This document shows positions 35,947 through 45,179 of a stretch of 64,000 bases of DNA, one piece after another (positions within the stretch are counted from its first letter, which is position 1; the number at the start of each line of letters is the position of its first letter). Position numbers and translations under genes: made by a program. The notes below the pieces were generated by a model. It did no database searches. It was not told the DNA's origin and saw nothing but the letters and a program-made list of their open reading frames with translations. The DNA comes from Parvularcula sp. BBD 1991-13. GTDB lineage: Bacteria > Pseudomonadota > Alphaproteobacteria > Caulobacterales > Parvularculaceae. The stretch is taken from contig LYSZ01000001.1 in NCBI GenBank assembly GCA_001657385.1, positions 124,001 to 188,000 on the forward strand. The letters run 5' to 3'.

Positions 35947-36702
35947 TCAGCCCCAGATTTCCATCACGAGCCCGCGCGCGTCCCGCGCCCCGTCGCCGAG
36001 ACGCACCGCGTCGCCTTCAAGGCGCGCCCGCGCGGTCAGGGCGAGAGCGCAGGCGTCGTAGAGATCGTCGAGGCCGACGCCGCCTTTCGCCGCCGCCTTG
36101 ACGGCGGGGAAGAGCGGGTCCGGGTCGAGGCCATTCGCGGCCAGGAGGGCGCGCCGCTCCGCCTGTCCCTCGGGCTTGCGTTTCGGGTGCGCGCAGGGCG
36201 CCGCGCCGTTAAGCCGCCAGAACGCGACCTCCGGGTGCCCCTCGCCGAGACGGGCCTGCCGGGCGGGGGTCATGCAGGCGTCGACTTCGCGGATCTTCGG
36301 CGCGATCATCCACGCCTGCTTGGACAGACCGCCGCCGGCCTCCTTGCCGGTGAGGCGCCTTGCCTGCGCCTTGCCCCAGGCGTTCGCTTCCGCATAGGTC
36401 TCGAAATCAAGCATCCCCCGGCGGGGGGGAGAAAACACGCTTGAGTGGCGCAAGGGGCGCAGCCGCGCCCGCGCGGCCGCCTCGCAGGCGCGCGGTCCGG
36501 CCTCGGCGAGGCCGATCGGCATGTCCGCGACGGTCATTTCCGCATCGTCCGCCATGCGGACGATGTCCCTGAATTGGATAGCGAATTTTGCTTGCAATCT
36601 GTTGTCGGCAAGGCGAATCTCCGCCGCGAGCCACCCGGCGCGGCAGCCGTCTACTCCCAGGACATGCGCGGGGCTGGCGTTTCCCTTTTGGGTTGCTGGC
36701 AT
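35947..36702 (-). CDS. DUF429 domain-containing protein
   Basis: 251 residues. The N-terminus LGVDGCRAGW and the later ADMPIGLAE and HPEVAFWRLNG motifs are the hallmark of DUF429, a predicted RNase H-fold nuclease-like family of unknown role. The GVDG aspartate and the DMPIGL aspartate are the presumed metal ligands. It converges on the membrane-protein operon and is divergent from rcdA (114 bp). Confidence 0.88.
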   Translation of the reverse strand: MPATQKGNASPAHVLGVDGCRAGWLAAEIRLADNRLQAKFAIQFRDIVRMADDAEMTVADMPIGLAEAGPRACEAAARARLRPLRHSSVFSPPRRGMLDFETYAEANAWGKAQARRLTGKEAGGGLSKQAWMIAPKIREVDACMTPARQARLGEGHPEVAFWRLNGAAPCAHPKRKPEGQAERRALLAANGLDPDPLFPAVKAAAKGGVGLDDLYDACALALTARARLEGDAVRLGDGARDARGLVMEIWG

Positions 36703-36816
36703 GAGCGTTGCTGATCCGTCGTTGAAAAATAAAGACGAATAATGGAATCAGCGCTGCTTGTCAGCGCGGCGCCGGGGCGGCATCTTCGCGTTGGCGAAAG
36801 GGTAGTAAGGGCGATC

Positions 36817-37323
36817 ATGTTAAGCACCGCTGACAACACCATGACGGACGGGCCGGCGGCCTTTGTGCAATCGGCGCTGTTCGCCCGCACCTTCAGCGAG
36901 GGCATGGCGCTGGTCGAGGAAACCGCGGGCTATCTCGACGGGGAGGGGCGCGACGCCGCCAAGGGGCTCGGGCGCGAAGAAGCGCTCGCCTACGCCAGCG
37001 CGTCCATGCGCCTGACGACCCAGCTGATGCAGATCGCCTCCTGGCTCCTGGTCATCCGCGCCGTGCGCGAGGGAGAAATGTCGCTCGGCGAAGCGGCGGA
37101 GAAGAAATACCGCGTCGAGGGGTCGGCTGAGATGTCGATGCGGGAAAACGCGGAGATCCTGCCGGAGCGTCTCGCCGGACTGATCGAGGCGTCGCGCCGC
37201 CTCTACGCGCAGATCGTTCGTCTCGACAAGGATCTTTTCGCCGCCGGCGAAAAGGAGCTTTCCCAGACCGACGCGGCGGGCCAGCAGCGCGCGCTCCTGC
37301 GCGCCTTTTCTCATACCGGGTGA
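36817..37323 (+). CDS. rcdA: DUF1465 family protein, RcdA-like protease adaptor
   Basis: 168 residues from the ATG at 36817; a second ATG at 36841 and an upstream one at 36742 are alternatives. The helical protein carries the DUF1465 core: FARTFSEGMALVEETAGYL, YASASMRLTTQLMQIASWLL, and LIEASRRLYAQIVRLD. In Caulobacter the member RcdA helps deliver CtrA and other substrates to ClpXP at the cell pole. The cell-cycle role here is by family only. Confidence 0.85.
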   Translation: MLSTADNTMTDGPAAFVQSALFARTFSEGMALVEETAGYLDGEGRDAAKGLGREEALAYASASMRLTTQLMQIASWLLVIRAVREGEMSLGEAAEKKYRVEGSAEMSMRENAEILPERLAGLIEASRRLYAQIVRLDKDLFAAGEKELSQTDAAGQQRALLRAFSHTG

Positions 37324-37398
37324 GACCGAAGGCCCAACGGAGCTTAAAGCGCGCCGAGCGGTTCGTCGACAGCGAAAGAACGAGGCGCGACAAGAGGC

Positions 37399-37426
37399 GA
37401 TGCGCTTGCCGTGATGCGCTTGCCGT
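37399..37426. repeat. 14-bp perfect tandem duplication
   Basis: GATGCGCTTGCCGT occurs twice, back to back, in the 115-bp convergent gap between rcdA and rpmE. Likely a recent slippage event; no function seen. Confidence 0.8.
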
Positions 37427-37438
37427 GCGGGCGCCGGG

Positions 37439-37666
37439 CTATTGCTTCTTGAGACCGAAGCTGCCGAATTTCTGATTGAACTTGGAGACGCGGCCGCGGT
37501 CGCCGATCTTTTGCGGCCCGCCGGTCCAGGCCGGGTGGCTTGTGGGATCGATGTCGAGGTTCAGGGTCGCGCCCGGCTGACCGTAGGTCGAGCGGGTTTC
37601 AAAAGTCGTTCCGTCCGTCATCACGACCTTGATCGTGTGGTATTCCGGATGAATGTCTTTTTTCAT
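37439..37666 (-). CDS. rpmE: 50S ribosomal protein L31
   Basis: 75 residues, [20 protein letters not shown] at the start and [21 protein letters not shown] near the end, typical of alphaproteobacterial L31. The zinc CxxC motif is absent, so this is a C-minus form that does not need zinc. The AAAGGG Shine-Dalgarno lies in the 10 bases before the start. Confidence 0.95.
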   Translation of the reverse strand: MKKDIHPEYHTIKVVMTDGTTFETRSTYGQPGATLNLDIDPTSHPAWTGGPQKIGDRGRVSKFNQKFGSFGLKKQ

Positions 37667-37921
37667 GGCGGCGGCCCTTTAGCCTGACTGTTCGTGTCGC
37701 GGAAAGCGGGCGTATACGCAAAAGCCGCGTCCCGCGCAAGCCCCTCGCGGCGGAATTCCCCGAGGCCGCGGCGCGCGCGTCTCGCCATCCCCGTAATGTG
37801 AAAGCCTGCGGCGGATCGGCGTCTGGCCCGGCGCCGGTGTCGATGTTAACTTCTTCTCAGCGTCGGCTGCCCGTCCGGCGCTTGTTGTGTCGCCGAAGCC
37901 TTGAGGACATCCCGGAGCCCG

Positions 37922-39025
37922 ATGCGCATCGCCCTCATCCTGGTTGCAGTTGCAGCGCTGGCGGCAGGCTTCGGCTGGAACGCGCTCAATTCCTTTAACC
38001 ACTTCGCTACGGTAGAGCGCCGGTTCGACGGACGCTGCGCCCCGGTCACCGGCATTGTCGGGCCGGAGGACATCAAGATCGACGCGCGCGCCCGGCGCGC
38101 TTTCATTTCGTCGACCGACCGGCGCGATCCTTCGGCGCGCGGCGCGATCTACGTCTTCGATCTCGCCAACCCGCTGGCGCAGAGCGCCTGGCGCGACCGC
38201 ACCATGGGCGCGCCGGCCGAATTTCGCCCGCTCGGCGTCGATTACTACGAGGCGGAGGGCGTGCGGCGGCTTTTCGTGGTCAACGAGGCGAACGCCTCGG
38301 TCGAGCTGTTCGATGTCGGCGCGGACGGCGATCTCACCCATCTGGAAACCTTTTCCGAGCGCCGCCTGACCAGCCCGAACAACGTCGCCGCGGTCGGCCC
38401 GCGTTCTTTTTACGTGACCAACGATACGACGCCCCATCGCGACACGGTTCTCGCCAGGGCGCATTTTCTCGCCCGCACCGGGGCCGGCCACATCCTCTAT
38501 CAGGACGGCGTCGCCTGGCGCATGGCGGCGGGGGGGCTGCGCTTCGCCAACGGCGTCGATGTCAGCCCCGACGGCGAGCGGCTCTACGCGGCGGAGACCA
38601 GCGGCATGGCGGTGCGCGTTTACGACCGCGATATCGACACCGGCGCCCTGGCGCTGATGCGCGAGATCCCGCTCGCCGCGGCGCCGGACAATCTGAACGC
38701 GGATGAGACGGGCGACGTCTGGGTCGGCGCGTTGCCAAGGCCGCTCGACCTGCCGAGGATCGGCGCCGACCGGGAAGCGCGCACGGCCTCGGAGGTCATC
38801 CGCCTGCGCGCCAGCGGTTTCATCGAAAGCGTCTATCGCGATCCCGGCGAGGAGCTGTCCGCATCCACCGTCGGCGCGCGTCTCGGCGACATGCTGCTGA
38901 TCGGCGCGCTTTACGACAGGAAGTTCCTGATCTGCGACCTGCCAGAGCCGCAATTGCCAGAATCGGCGCCAACAGAATCGGGACCGCCAGAATCGGGACG
39001 ACCGGAACCGCGAGGCCGCGGCTAG
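37922..39025 (+). CDS. SMP-30/arylesterase-like six-bladed beta-propeller protein
   Basis: 367 residues from the ATG at 37922. An N-terminal hydrophobic anchor (about residues 3-18) precedes the propeller, with GPEDIKIDARARRAFISS, LTSPNNVAAVGPRSFYVTND and FANGVDVSPDGERLYAAET. The Asn/Asp residues in these blades match the calcium site of paraoxonase/SMP-30 lactonases. The likely role is a periplasmic lactonase or esterase. The last 25 residues are built from a short repeat (AGAATCGG three times, 38959-39000), giving a Pro/Glu/Ser-rich tail. Confidence 0.85.
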   Translation: MRIALILVAVAALAAGFGWNALNSFNHFATVERRFDGRCAPVTGIVGPEDIKIDARARRAFISSTDRRDPSARGAIYVFDLANPLAQSAWRDRTMGAPAEFRPLGVDYYEAEGVRRLFVVNEANASVELFDVGADGDLTHLETFSERRLTSPNNVAAVGPRSFYVTNDTTPHRDTVLARAHFLARTGAGHILYQDGVAWRMAAGGLRFANGVDVSPDGERLYAAETSGMAVRVYDRDIDTGALALMREIPLAAAPDNLNADETGDVWVGALPRPLDLPRIGADREARTASEVIRLRASGFIESVYRDPGEELSASTVGARLGDMLLIGALYDRKFLICDLPEPQLPESAPTESGPPESGRPEPRGRG

Positions 39026-39096
39026 TCGCATCCGGACAGGCAATAAATCCGGAACCGGTATCCACATCCGCGGAAAATGCTCTAGAACCCGGCGCT

Positions 39097-40521
39097 ATGA
39101 CATCGTCCATGCACTATATCTCGACGCGGGGAGACGCCCCCGCCGCCGCCTTCGAAGACGTCCTTCTGGCCGGGCTCGCGCCCGACGGGGGGCTTTACGT
39201 GCCGCGCGCCTGGCCGAGCCTGCCGGCGGAGGCCGTGGCCGGTTTCGAGGACAGGACCTACGCCGAGGTCGCCGCCGCCGTGCTGGCGCCGTTTGCGGGC
39301 GGGGCCTTCGACGAGCCCACGCTCCTCGCCATGGCGCGCGACGTCTACGGACGGTTCGACCATCCCGACGTTGCGCCGCTGACGCAGGTGGGCGAGGAGG
39401 ATTACATCCTCGAACTCTTTCATGGGCGCACGCTCGCCTTCAAGGACTTCGCGATGCAGATTCTCGGCGCCATGTTCGACGCCGTGCTCGCGCGTCGCGA
39501 CCGGCGCCTGACGATCATCGCGGCGACCTCCGGCGACACCGGCGCGGCCGCGATCGAGGCGTTGCGCCCCTGCGAGCGCGTCGACGTCGTCGTCCTGCAT
39601 CCGGAAGGCCGGGTGACGGAGGTGCAGCGGCGCATCATGACCACGGTGGACGCGCCGAACGTCCACAACATCGCGGTCGAGGGCTCGTTCGACGACTGCC
39701 AGGCGATCGTCAAGCGTCTGTTCGCGGACGATGCGTTCGTCGCCGCGGTCTCGCTCGGCGGGGTCAATTCCATCAACTGGGCGCGGCTGGCGGCGCAGAC
39801 GGTGTACTACTTCACCGCTCATGCGGCGCTCGCCGCGCCGGGCGAACGCGTCAGCTTCGTCGTGCCGACGGGCAATTTCGGCGACGTGTTCGCCGGCTAC
39901 GTCGCCAAGCGCATGGGGCTCGGCGTCGGGCGGCTGGCCGTCGCGACCAACGCCAACGACATCCTGCACCGGGCGATGACGACGGGCCATTACGCCCCGG
40001 CCGCGGTCACGCCGACCGCCTCGCCGTCCATGGACATCCAGGTGGCCAGCAATTTCGAACGGCTTCTTTATGACGTCACGGGCCGCGACGGCGCCGCCAT
40101 GAAGGCGCGCATGGCGGACTTCGCCGCAACCCGCGCCATGCGGCTCTCCGAAGCGGAGCGCGGCGCGATCGCGGAGGATTTCGTTTCCTGTGCGACGGGC
40201 GAGGAAGAGACCCTTGCGGAGATCCGCACTCATTACGATGAGACGCAGACGCTGATCGATCCGCATACGGCGGTGGGCCGGCGCGCCGCGAAAGCCCTGC
40301 GCCGGCAAGGCGCGCTTGACGGCAAGATCGTCACGCTGGCGACGGCGCATCCCGCGAAATTCCCGGCCTCGGTGGAAAAGGCGACCGGGATTCGCCCGGA
40401 TCTGCCGCCGGCCTATGCCGACCTTTACGACCGCCCGGAAAAGATGGTCCGTACGCCCAATGATATCGAGGCGGTGCGCGGCGTCATCCTGGAGCGCGTG
40501 CGCGGGGCGGGCGGCGCATGA
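39097..40521 (+). CDS. thrC: Threonine synthase
   Basis: 474 residues; translation may start at 39109, where the usual MxYISTRG begins. The PLP lysine is Lys116 in GRTLAFKDF, with AATSGDTGAAAIEAL and VPTGNFGDVFAGY as phosphate and ring-binding loops. It converts O-phosphohomoserine to threonine; thrB lies 6.5 kb downstream on the other strand. The stop overlaps the start of the M16 peptidase gene by four bases, an order common in alphaproteobacteria. Confidence 0.95.
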   Translation: MTSSMHYISTRGDAPAAAFEDVLLAGLAPDGGLYVPRAWPSLPAEAVAGFEDRTYAEVAAAVLAPFAGGAFDEPTLLAMARDVYGRFDHPDVAPLTQVGEEDYILELFHGRTLAFKDFAMQILGAMFDAVLARRDRRLTIIAATSGDTGAAAIEALRPCERVDVVVLHPEGRVTEVQRRIMTTVDAPNVHNIAVEGSFDDCQAIVKRLFADDAFVAAVSLGGVNSINWARLAAQTVYYFTAHAALAAPGERVSFVVPTGNFGDVFAGYVAKRMGLGVGRLAVATNANDILHRAMTTGHYAPAAVTPTASPSMDIQVASNFERLLYDVTGRDGAAMKARMADFAATRAMRLSEAERGAIAEDFVSCATGEEETLAEIRTHYDETQTLIDPHTAVGRRAAKALRRQGALDGKIVTLATAHPAKFPASVEKATGIRPDLPPAYADLYDRPEKMVRTPNDIEAVRGVILERVRGAGGA

Positions 40522-41780
40522 GCGCATCGCTTCACACACTCTCGAACGGGGTCCGCGTTGTGGTCGACCCGATGCCGAGCCTTGAGACGGCGGCGCTCGG
40601 CGTGTGGGCGCATGCGGGCAGCGTCGACGAGCGCGAGGACGAGCACGGGATCGCGCACCTTTTGGAGCACATGGCCTTCAAGGGCACGGCGACGCGCACA
40701 GCCCGCGCCATCGCGGAGGAGATAGAAGCGGTGGGCGGACACCTCAACGCCGCCACAAGCCATCAGCGTACGGGCTATTATGCGCGAATCCTGAAAGACG
40801 ACGTGGCGCTCGCCCTCGACATTATCGCGGATATCCTGTTCGCGCCACGGTTCGACGCGGGCGAACTCGCCAAGGAGCAGGAGGTCGTGGTGCAGGAAAT
40901 CGGTGAGGCCGCCGATACGCCCGACGACGTGGTCTTCGACATGCTGATGGCGCGCGCCTGGGGCGATCATCCGCTGGCGCGGCCGATCCTCGGCACGCCG
41001 CGGAGCGTGCGCGCGCAAGACCCGCAATCCCTGCGCGGCTTCATGGAGCGGTGCTACCGCCCGGCGGACCTCGTGGTGGCGGTCGCCGGAAACGCCGACG
41101 CCGAGGCGTTCCTGCCGCTCGCCGAGCGCTATTTCGGGGCGCTCGAGCCGGCGCCGGCGCGGGCGCGGCCGGCGGCGCCGGTCTTTCACAGCGGTCTTTC
41201 CCACGATCCGCGGCCGATCGAGCAGACCCATCTCGCCTTCGCCTTTCCCGGCTACGCGGCGACGCACGAGCTTGCCTTCGCCGCCCGGCTCTACGCCGAC
41301 GCGCTCGGCGGCGGCATGTCCTCGCGCCTGTTCCAGTCGATCCGCGAGGAGCGCGGGCTCGCTTATTCCGTGTACGCCTTTGCAGACGCTTACGAGCGCT
41401 GCGGGCTTGTCGGCGCCTATGCCGGCGCCGCGTCGGACCAGATCGGCGAGATCGCCCGGCTGTTGCGCCGGGACATGGAGGCGGCGGCGGACGGCATGAC
41501 GCGAGCGGAAATCGACCGCGCGCGCGCGCTTTTGCGCGCGTCGCTGATGATGGGACTGGAAAACCCGGCCAGCCGCATCGACAGCGCGGCGGGACAGCTT
41601 TTCATCTGGGGGCGGCTCCTCGCGCCGGAGGAGATCATCGCGCGGCTCGACGCCGTCAGCCCCGACGACGTCCGCCGCTGCGCCGAGCATGCGTTGAGCG
41701 GGCCGTGCGCGGTCGCTATGGTCGGCCCAGGCGACGCGGCGTCTCTCAGCGCGGTGTTTGCGCAGGCGGCGCGGGGCTGA
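40518..41780 (+). CDS. M16 family zinc peptidase (mitochondrial processing peptidase-like)
   Basis: 420 residues. The inverse zinc motif HLLEH is at residues 47-51, with the downstream Glu in EQEVVVQEIGEAAD. The C-terminal half has the ERGLAYSVYAF block of M16B enzymes. These are soluble or periplasmic peptidases that degrade short peptides. Translation is coupled to thrC through the ATGA overlap. Confidence 0.93.
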   Translation: MSASLHTLSNGVRVVVDPMPSLETAALGVWAHAGSVDEREDEHGIAHLLEHMAFKGTATRTARAIAEEIEAVGGHLNAATSHQRTGYYARILKDDVALALDIIADILFAPRFDAGELAKEQEVVVQEIGEAADTPDDVVFDMLMARAWGDHPLARPILGTPRSVRAQDPQSLRGFMERCYRPADLVVAVAGNADAEAFLPLAERYFGALEPAPARARPAAPVFHSGLSHDPRPIEQTHLAFAFPGYAATHELAFAARLYADALGGGMSSRLFQSIREERGLAYSVYAFADAYERCGLVGAYAGAASDQIGEIARLLRRDMEAAADGMTRAEIDRARALLRASLMMGLENPASRIDSAAGQLFIWGRLLAPEEIIARLDAVSPDDVRRCAEHALSGPCAVAMVGPGDAASLSAVFAQAARG

Positions 41781-41864
41781 AGGCGGGCCGGAGCAAGCAT
41801 CGCGCGGAAAACCCCGCGAGGAAAGAGGGCGGGGCTAAGGGGGTCCAGACGTGAGCAGGCGCGC

Positions 41865-42461
41865 ATGTTCCTGATCAAATCGCCGCAACGCGCGGCGTTC
41901 GACCCGATCCTGGTGCGCGATCCCGTCGTCCTGCGCGCCGCGAGGCTTTCCGATTACGCGCAATGGGCGTCGCTGCGCGCGCTGAGCCGGACCCATCTGA
42001 CGCGGTGGGAGGAAGACTGGTCGCCGCAGGAACTGACGCCGACGGTCTTCAAACGGCGGGTGAGGACCTTTCACCGCGCCATGCGGCGGGGCTCGTCGCT
42101 GCCGCTTCTGGCGTTTCGCGACGGCGACGACGTTCTTCTCGGCGGAGCGACCCTGTCGGGCATCCGCTACGGCGCCGCCCGGTCGGCGCAGCTCGGCTAC
42201 TGGATCGGCGCGCCCTACACGCGTTGCGGTTACGGCGCCGCGGCGGTTCGCGCCATCGTCGATCACGGCTTTCGCGCGCTGGAGCTGAACCGGGTTCAGG
42301 CCGCCTGCCAGCCGTCAAACGAGGCGTCGAAAAACCTCCTGCGCAAGCTGGGTTTTCAGGAAGAGGGTCTCGCCCGCGGCTACCTGCGCATCAACGGCGC
42401 CTGGCGCGATCACCTGATTTTCGCGATCACCGCCGAAGATCATCGCCTGTGGGACGAATGA
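41865..42461 (+). CDS. GNAT family N-acetyltransferase (RimJ/RimL-like)
   Basis: 198 residues. The RimJ-type pattern includes LGYWIGAPYTRCGYGAAAVRAIVDHGF and LNRVQAACQPSNEASKNLLRKLGFQEEG, with the acetyl-CoA loop RCGYGA. RimJ and RimL acetylate N-termini of ribosomal proteins S5 and L7/L12; the true target here is unknown. It follows the M16 peptidase by 84 bases in the conserved thrC-M16-GNAT order. Confidence 0.92.
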   Translation: MFLIKSPQRAAFDPILVRDPVVLRAARLSDYAQWASLRALSRTHLTRWEEDWSPQELTPTVFKRRVRTFHRAMRRGSSLPLLAFRDGDDVLLGGATLSGIRYGAARSAQLGYWIGAPYTRCGYGAAAVRAIVDHGFRALELNRVQAACQPSNEASKNLLRKLGFQEEGLARGYLRINGAWRDHLIFAITAEDHRLWDE

Positions 42462-42568
42462 GGGCGGCGCAGCCGGGCGAAGGCGTCGGCGCCGAAACGC
42501 CGCCGGCGTCTCGAAGCGGGAAATTTACGCTGTAAATGGCGGACGGGCCTCTTGCGGTCATGTCATAC

Positions 42569-42589
42569 TGACGTGATGATATCGCGTCA
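42569..42589. promoter_or_regulatory. Operator-like palindrome upstream of the EAL gene
   Basis: TGACGTGAT (42569-42577) and ATCGCGTCA (42581-42589) form a 9-bp inverted repeat with one mismatch around a 3-base centre. It lies 118 bases before the EAL gene start and inside a 245-bp gap. The symmetry suggests a dimeric regulator such as a TetR-, FadR- or CRP-type protein; none is identified. Confidence 0.4.
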
Positions 42590-42706
42590 TTGCTTGGAAT
42601 CGCCGACACGGTTTTACGGCTGCGGCGCGGCCTGTGTTGGCCCGGTTCTTGGGTGGGGAAGCGCCAAGGCGACAGGACGCGGCGAAGGGGCGAGTGGGAT
42701 TTTGCT

Positions 42707-45148
42707 ATGATTGCAGCAACCGGTTTTGCAGCGGCGGTGCGTTCGGCGAACGCGATCATCGAGGCGGCGAGTGCGGCGGCGCTTTCGTCGTTATCGAATC
42801 TCGGCGCATCGGGGGAGGCGCTGTTCGCGGCCGCCGGCGCCTCTGGCGCTTTTGTCCTCGCCGACGCCGATCTCGCCCGCGGCGCGATCGCCGGCGCGTT
42901 CATCGTCGCGGCGGCCTTCCTGGCCGGTTACGCCGCCATCCGCCGGAGCGGACTTGCGGTTTGCGCCTTGCTCGTGGTGCTCGGCGCTGGCGCCTTGCAA
43001 TTCTCCTGGCTCGGTTTTCTGCCCGCCGCCTCGCCGCAGGTGCTGGTGCTGATCCAGGCGCTGTTCGCGGCGGCGGCGATCGTGTTTCTCTCCGGCGCCA
43101 TCGGCGCGGCGCGTTACAACCACGCCCTCGGCGGGCTGATGTTCGTCGCCGCCCTCGTCATTGCCGGCATGGGGCTGATCAATTTCGTCGACCGGATCGA
43201 GCTGGCGGGCCTGATGCGCTGGTCGCTGATCGCGGTGGCGGCGTTCGCCGGGGTTCTCACCATCGTCCAGTCCGTGCACGGCGACATAGGCGCGCGGCTG
43301 ATCCTGCCTGGGGTCGCCATGGCCGCCCTCGCGCCGCTGGCTGGCCCGTTCGGCCTGGGCGAGGCGGGCGAGATAAACATCGCCTCCCACGGTCTCTTCG
43401 CGCTCGGCGTGCTGACCGCGAGCATCGTCGCCCTGACCGAAAGCGGCGCGCCGCTGATCCAGGCGGCGGGCGGCGCGGCGGCGGACAACATAGCCGAGCG
43501 CGCGTTCCACGCCCAGGGGCAGGCGTTCCAGGCGGGCGACGCCGCGCGCCATGCGCCCCAGGCCCGTTTCGACGAGCGTCGCCGCGAACGCGACGAAATC
43601 GTTCTCGACAGCCAGCTCGCCCGCGTGCTCGATTACGCCGGCGTCGCGATCTGGGACTGGAGCCCGGCGCATGCGGACCAGACCGCAGCCCTGCCGGGGC
43701 TGTTGGGCGCCGACTCATCGGCGCCGTTCACGCCCGACGCCCTGCGCGCGTTTATCCACGAAGACGATGCGGCGCGCTTTGAAGCCGATGTCGCCGCCGC
43801 CGTGGACGGGCCGTTCGACGTGACGCTGAAGCTTTTCGACGGCCGCCGGGTGCGCATGCGCGGCGCGCGGGCCGCCGACGAGGAAAGCGGATCGCTCGAA
43901 CGCATGGTCGCGTTCATCGAGGCGGCGCCGGATGCGCAAAGTTCCGGGGCCGGTCTTGCCGGCAACGGCGTCGACGGCGACGCCGTGCGGCGCGCGACGG
44001 AAGCGGCGATCGTGCCGGCGGCGGCCGACCCGATGGCGGCGAAACTCTCCGCGGCGCTTGAAAAAGGCGATATCGTCGCCGCGTTCCAGCCCATCGTCGC
44101 TCTGGCGGACAGGCGCGTCGCCGGATACGAGGCGCTGGCGCGTTGGCGCGACCAGGAAGACGGCGCCGATGAGGGGCCGGAAACCTTCGTTCGCGCCGCT
44201 GAAAAGGCCGGCAAGGGCGACGCGCTCGCCCGCGCCATGCTGGATCAGGCGGGCGCGTTCCTGGCGGATAAAATCAAGGGCGTCCGGGCCGGCGATCTCT
44301 TCGTGGCGGTCAATCTCTCCTGGGGCCAGATGCGCAGCGCCGATTTCGCCGGCGCCCTGCGCGAGACCATCGCCAGATACGGGCTGCCGAAAAACGCGCT
44401 GGTGCTGGAGCTGACAGAGGCGGATGAAGTCTCGGAAACCGATGACGCCGCTTCGGTGTTCAAGGCCCTGAAAGACGCCGGCGCCGCGCTCGCCTTCGAT
44501 GATTTCGGCGCCGGGTTCAGCTCGCTGTCGAACCTGCGCAAATACGATTTCGACTACCTCAAGATCGACAAGTCCTTCGCGGCCGACCTCGCGGACGGCG
44601 GCGACGGGGCGAAAATCGTCGGCGCGCTCGCCCAGCTCGGCGGCAAGCTGGGTCTGAATGTGATCGTCGAAGGGGTGGAAAGCGACATTGCGGCAAAGGC
44701 CGCCCTCAAGGTCGGGTGCGCCTATGGCCAGGGTTACGCCCTCGGCGAACCGGCTCAGCTTGCCGCCGGGCCGGGCGCTGGCGCCGGCGGTAAAAAGCGC
44801 GGCCAGCCCGAAAAGCATGCGAAACCGCGCGGCAAGGCGCCGACCGGTGCGGACGCCGGCGCTGCACGGGACGCGGACCCTGCGCCGGACGCGGGCGATG
44901 CCGGGGGTAATGGCGACGCCGCCGCGGCGTCTCGCGCAACGCTGACCGCGGTTCCTGCATCGCGCGTCGGCGGGGCGGGCGCTTCCAGAACCGGCAGGGA
45001 TGACGCCGGGCCGAGCCTGCGTTCGGAGAAGCCGCGTTCGCAGGGGGCCGGGCCGGCGGCGAAGGCGGTTGCTGATCCAGCCGAACAAAAATCCGGCGAC
45101 AAAAAAGCCAGCCGCTGGCGCCGTCTCGGCGCGGGCGGCATGCGCTGA
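42707..45148 (+). CDS. Membrane-anchored EAL domain c-di-GMP phosphodiesterase
   Basis: 813 residues from the ATG at 42707. The first about 270 residues contain several hydrophobic segments. A PAS-like stretch (about 300-420) follows, then the EAL domain (about 450-690) with EAL at 475-477, the DDFGAG loop at 598-603 and EGVE later; the key acidic residues are present, so hydrolysis of c-di-GMP is plausible. No GGDEF domain is seen. The last about 120 residues are Ala/Gly/Lys/Asp-rich and disordered. Confidence 0.9.
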   Translation: MIAATGFAAAVRSANAIIEAASAAALSSLSNLGASGEALFAAAGASGAFVLADADLARGAIAGAFIVAAAFLAGYAAIRRSGLAVCALLVVLGAGALQFSWLGFLPAASPQVLVLIQALFAAAAIVFLSGAIGAARYNHALGGLMFVAALVIAGMGLINFVDRIELAGLMRWSLIAVAAFAGVLTIVQSVHGDIGARLILPGVAMAALAPLAGPFGLGEAGEINIASHGLFALGVLTASIVALTESGAPLIQAAGGAAADNIAERAFHAQGQAFQAGDAARHAPQARFDERRRERDEIVLDSQLARVLDYAGVAIWDWSPAHADQTAALPGLLGADSSAPFTPDALRAFIHEDDAARFEADVAAAVDGPFDVTLKLFDGRRVRMRGARAADEESGSLERMVAFIEAAPDAQSSGAGLAGNGVDGDAVRRATEAAIVPAAADPMAAKLSAALEKGDIVAAFQPIVALADRRVAGYEALARWRDQEDGADEGPETFVRAAEKAGKGDALARAMLDQAGAFLADKIKGVRAGDLFVAVNLSWGQMRSADFAGALRETIARYGLPKNALVLELTEADEVSETDDAASVFKALKDAGAALAFDDFGAGFSSLSNLRKYDFDYLKIDKSFAADLADGGDGAKIVGALAQLGGKLGLNVIVEGVESDIAAKAALKVGCAYGQGYALGEPAQLAAGPGAGAGGKKRGQPEKHAKPRGKAPTGADAGAARDADPAPDAGDAGGNGDAAAASRATLTAVPASRVGGAGASRTGRDDAGPSLRSEKPRSQGAGPAAKAVADPAEQKSGDKKASRWRRLGAGGMR

Positions 45149-45179
45149 CGGGCCCCCGCCGACTTCGCGCGGCGTCCGT

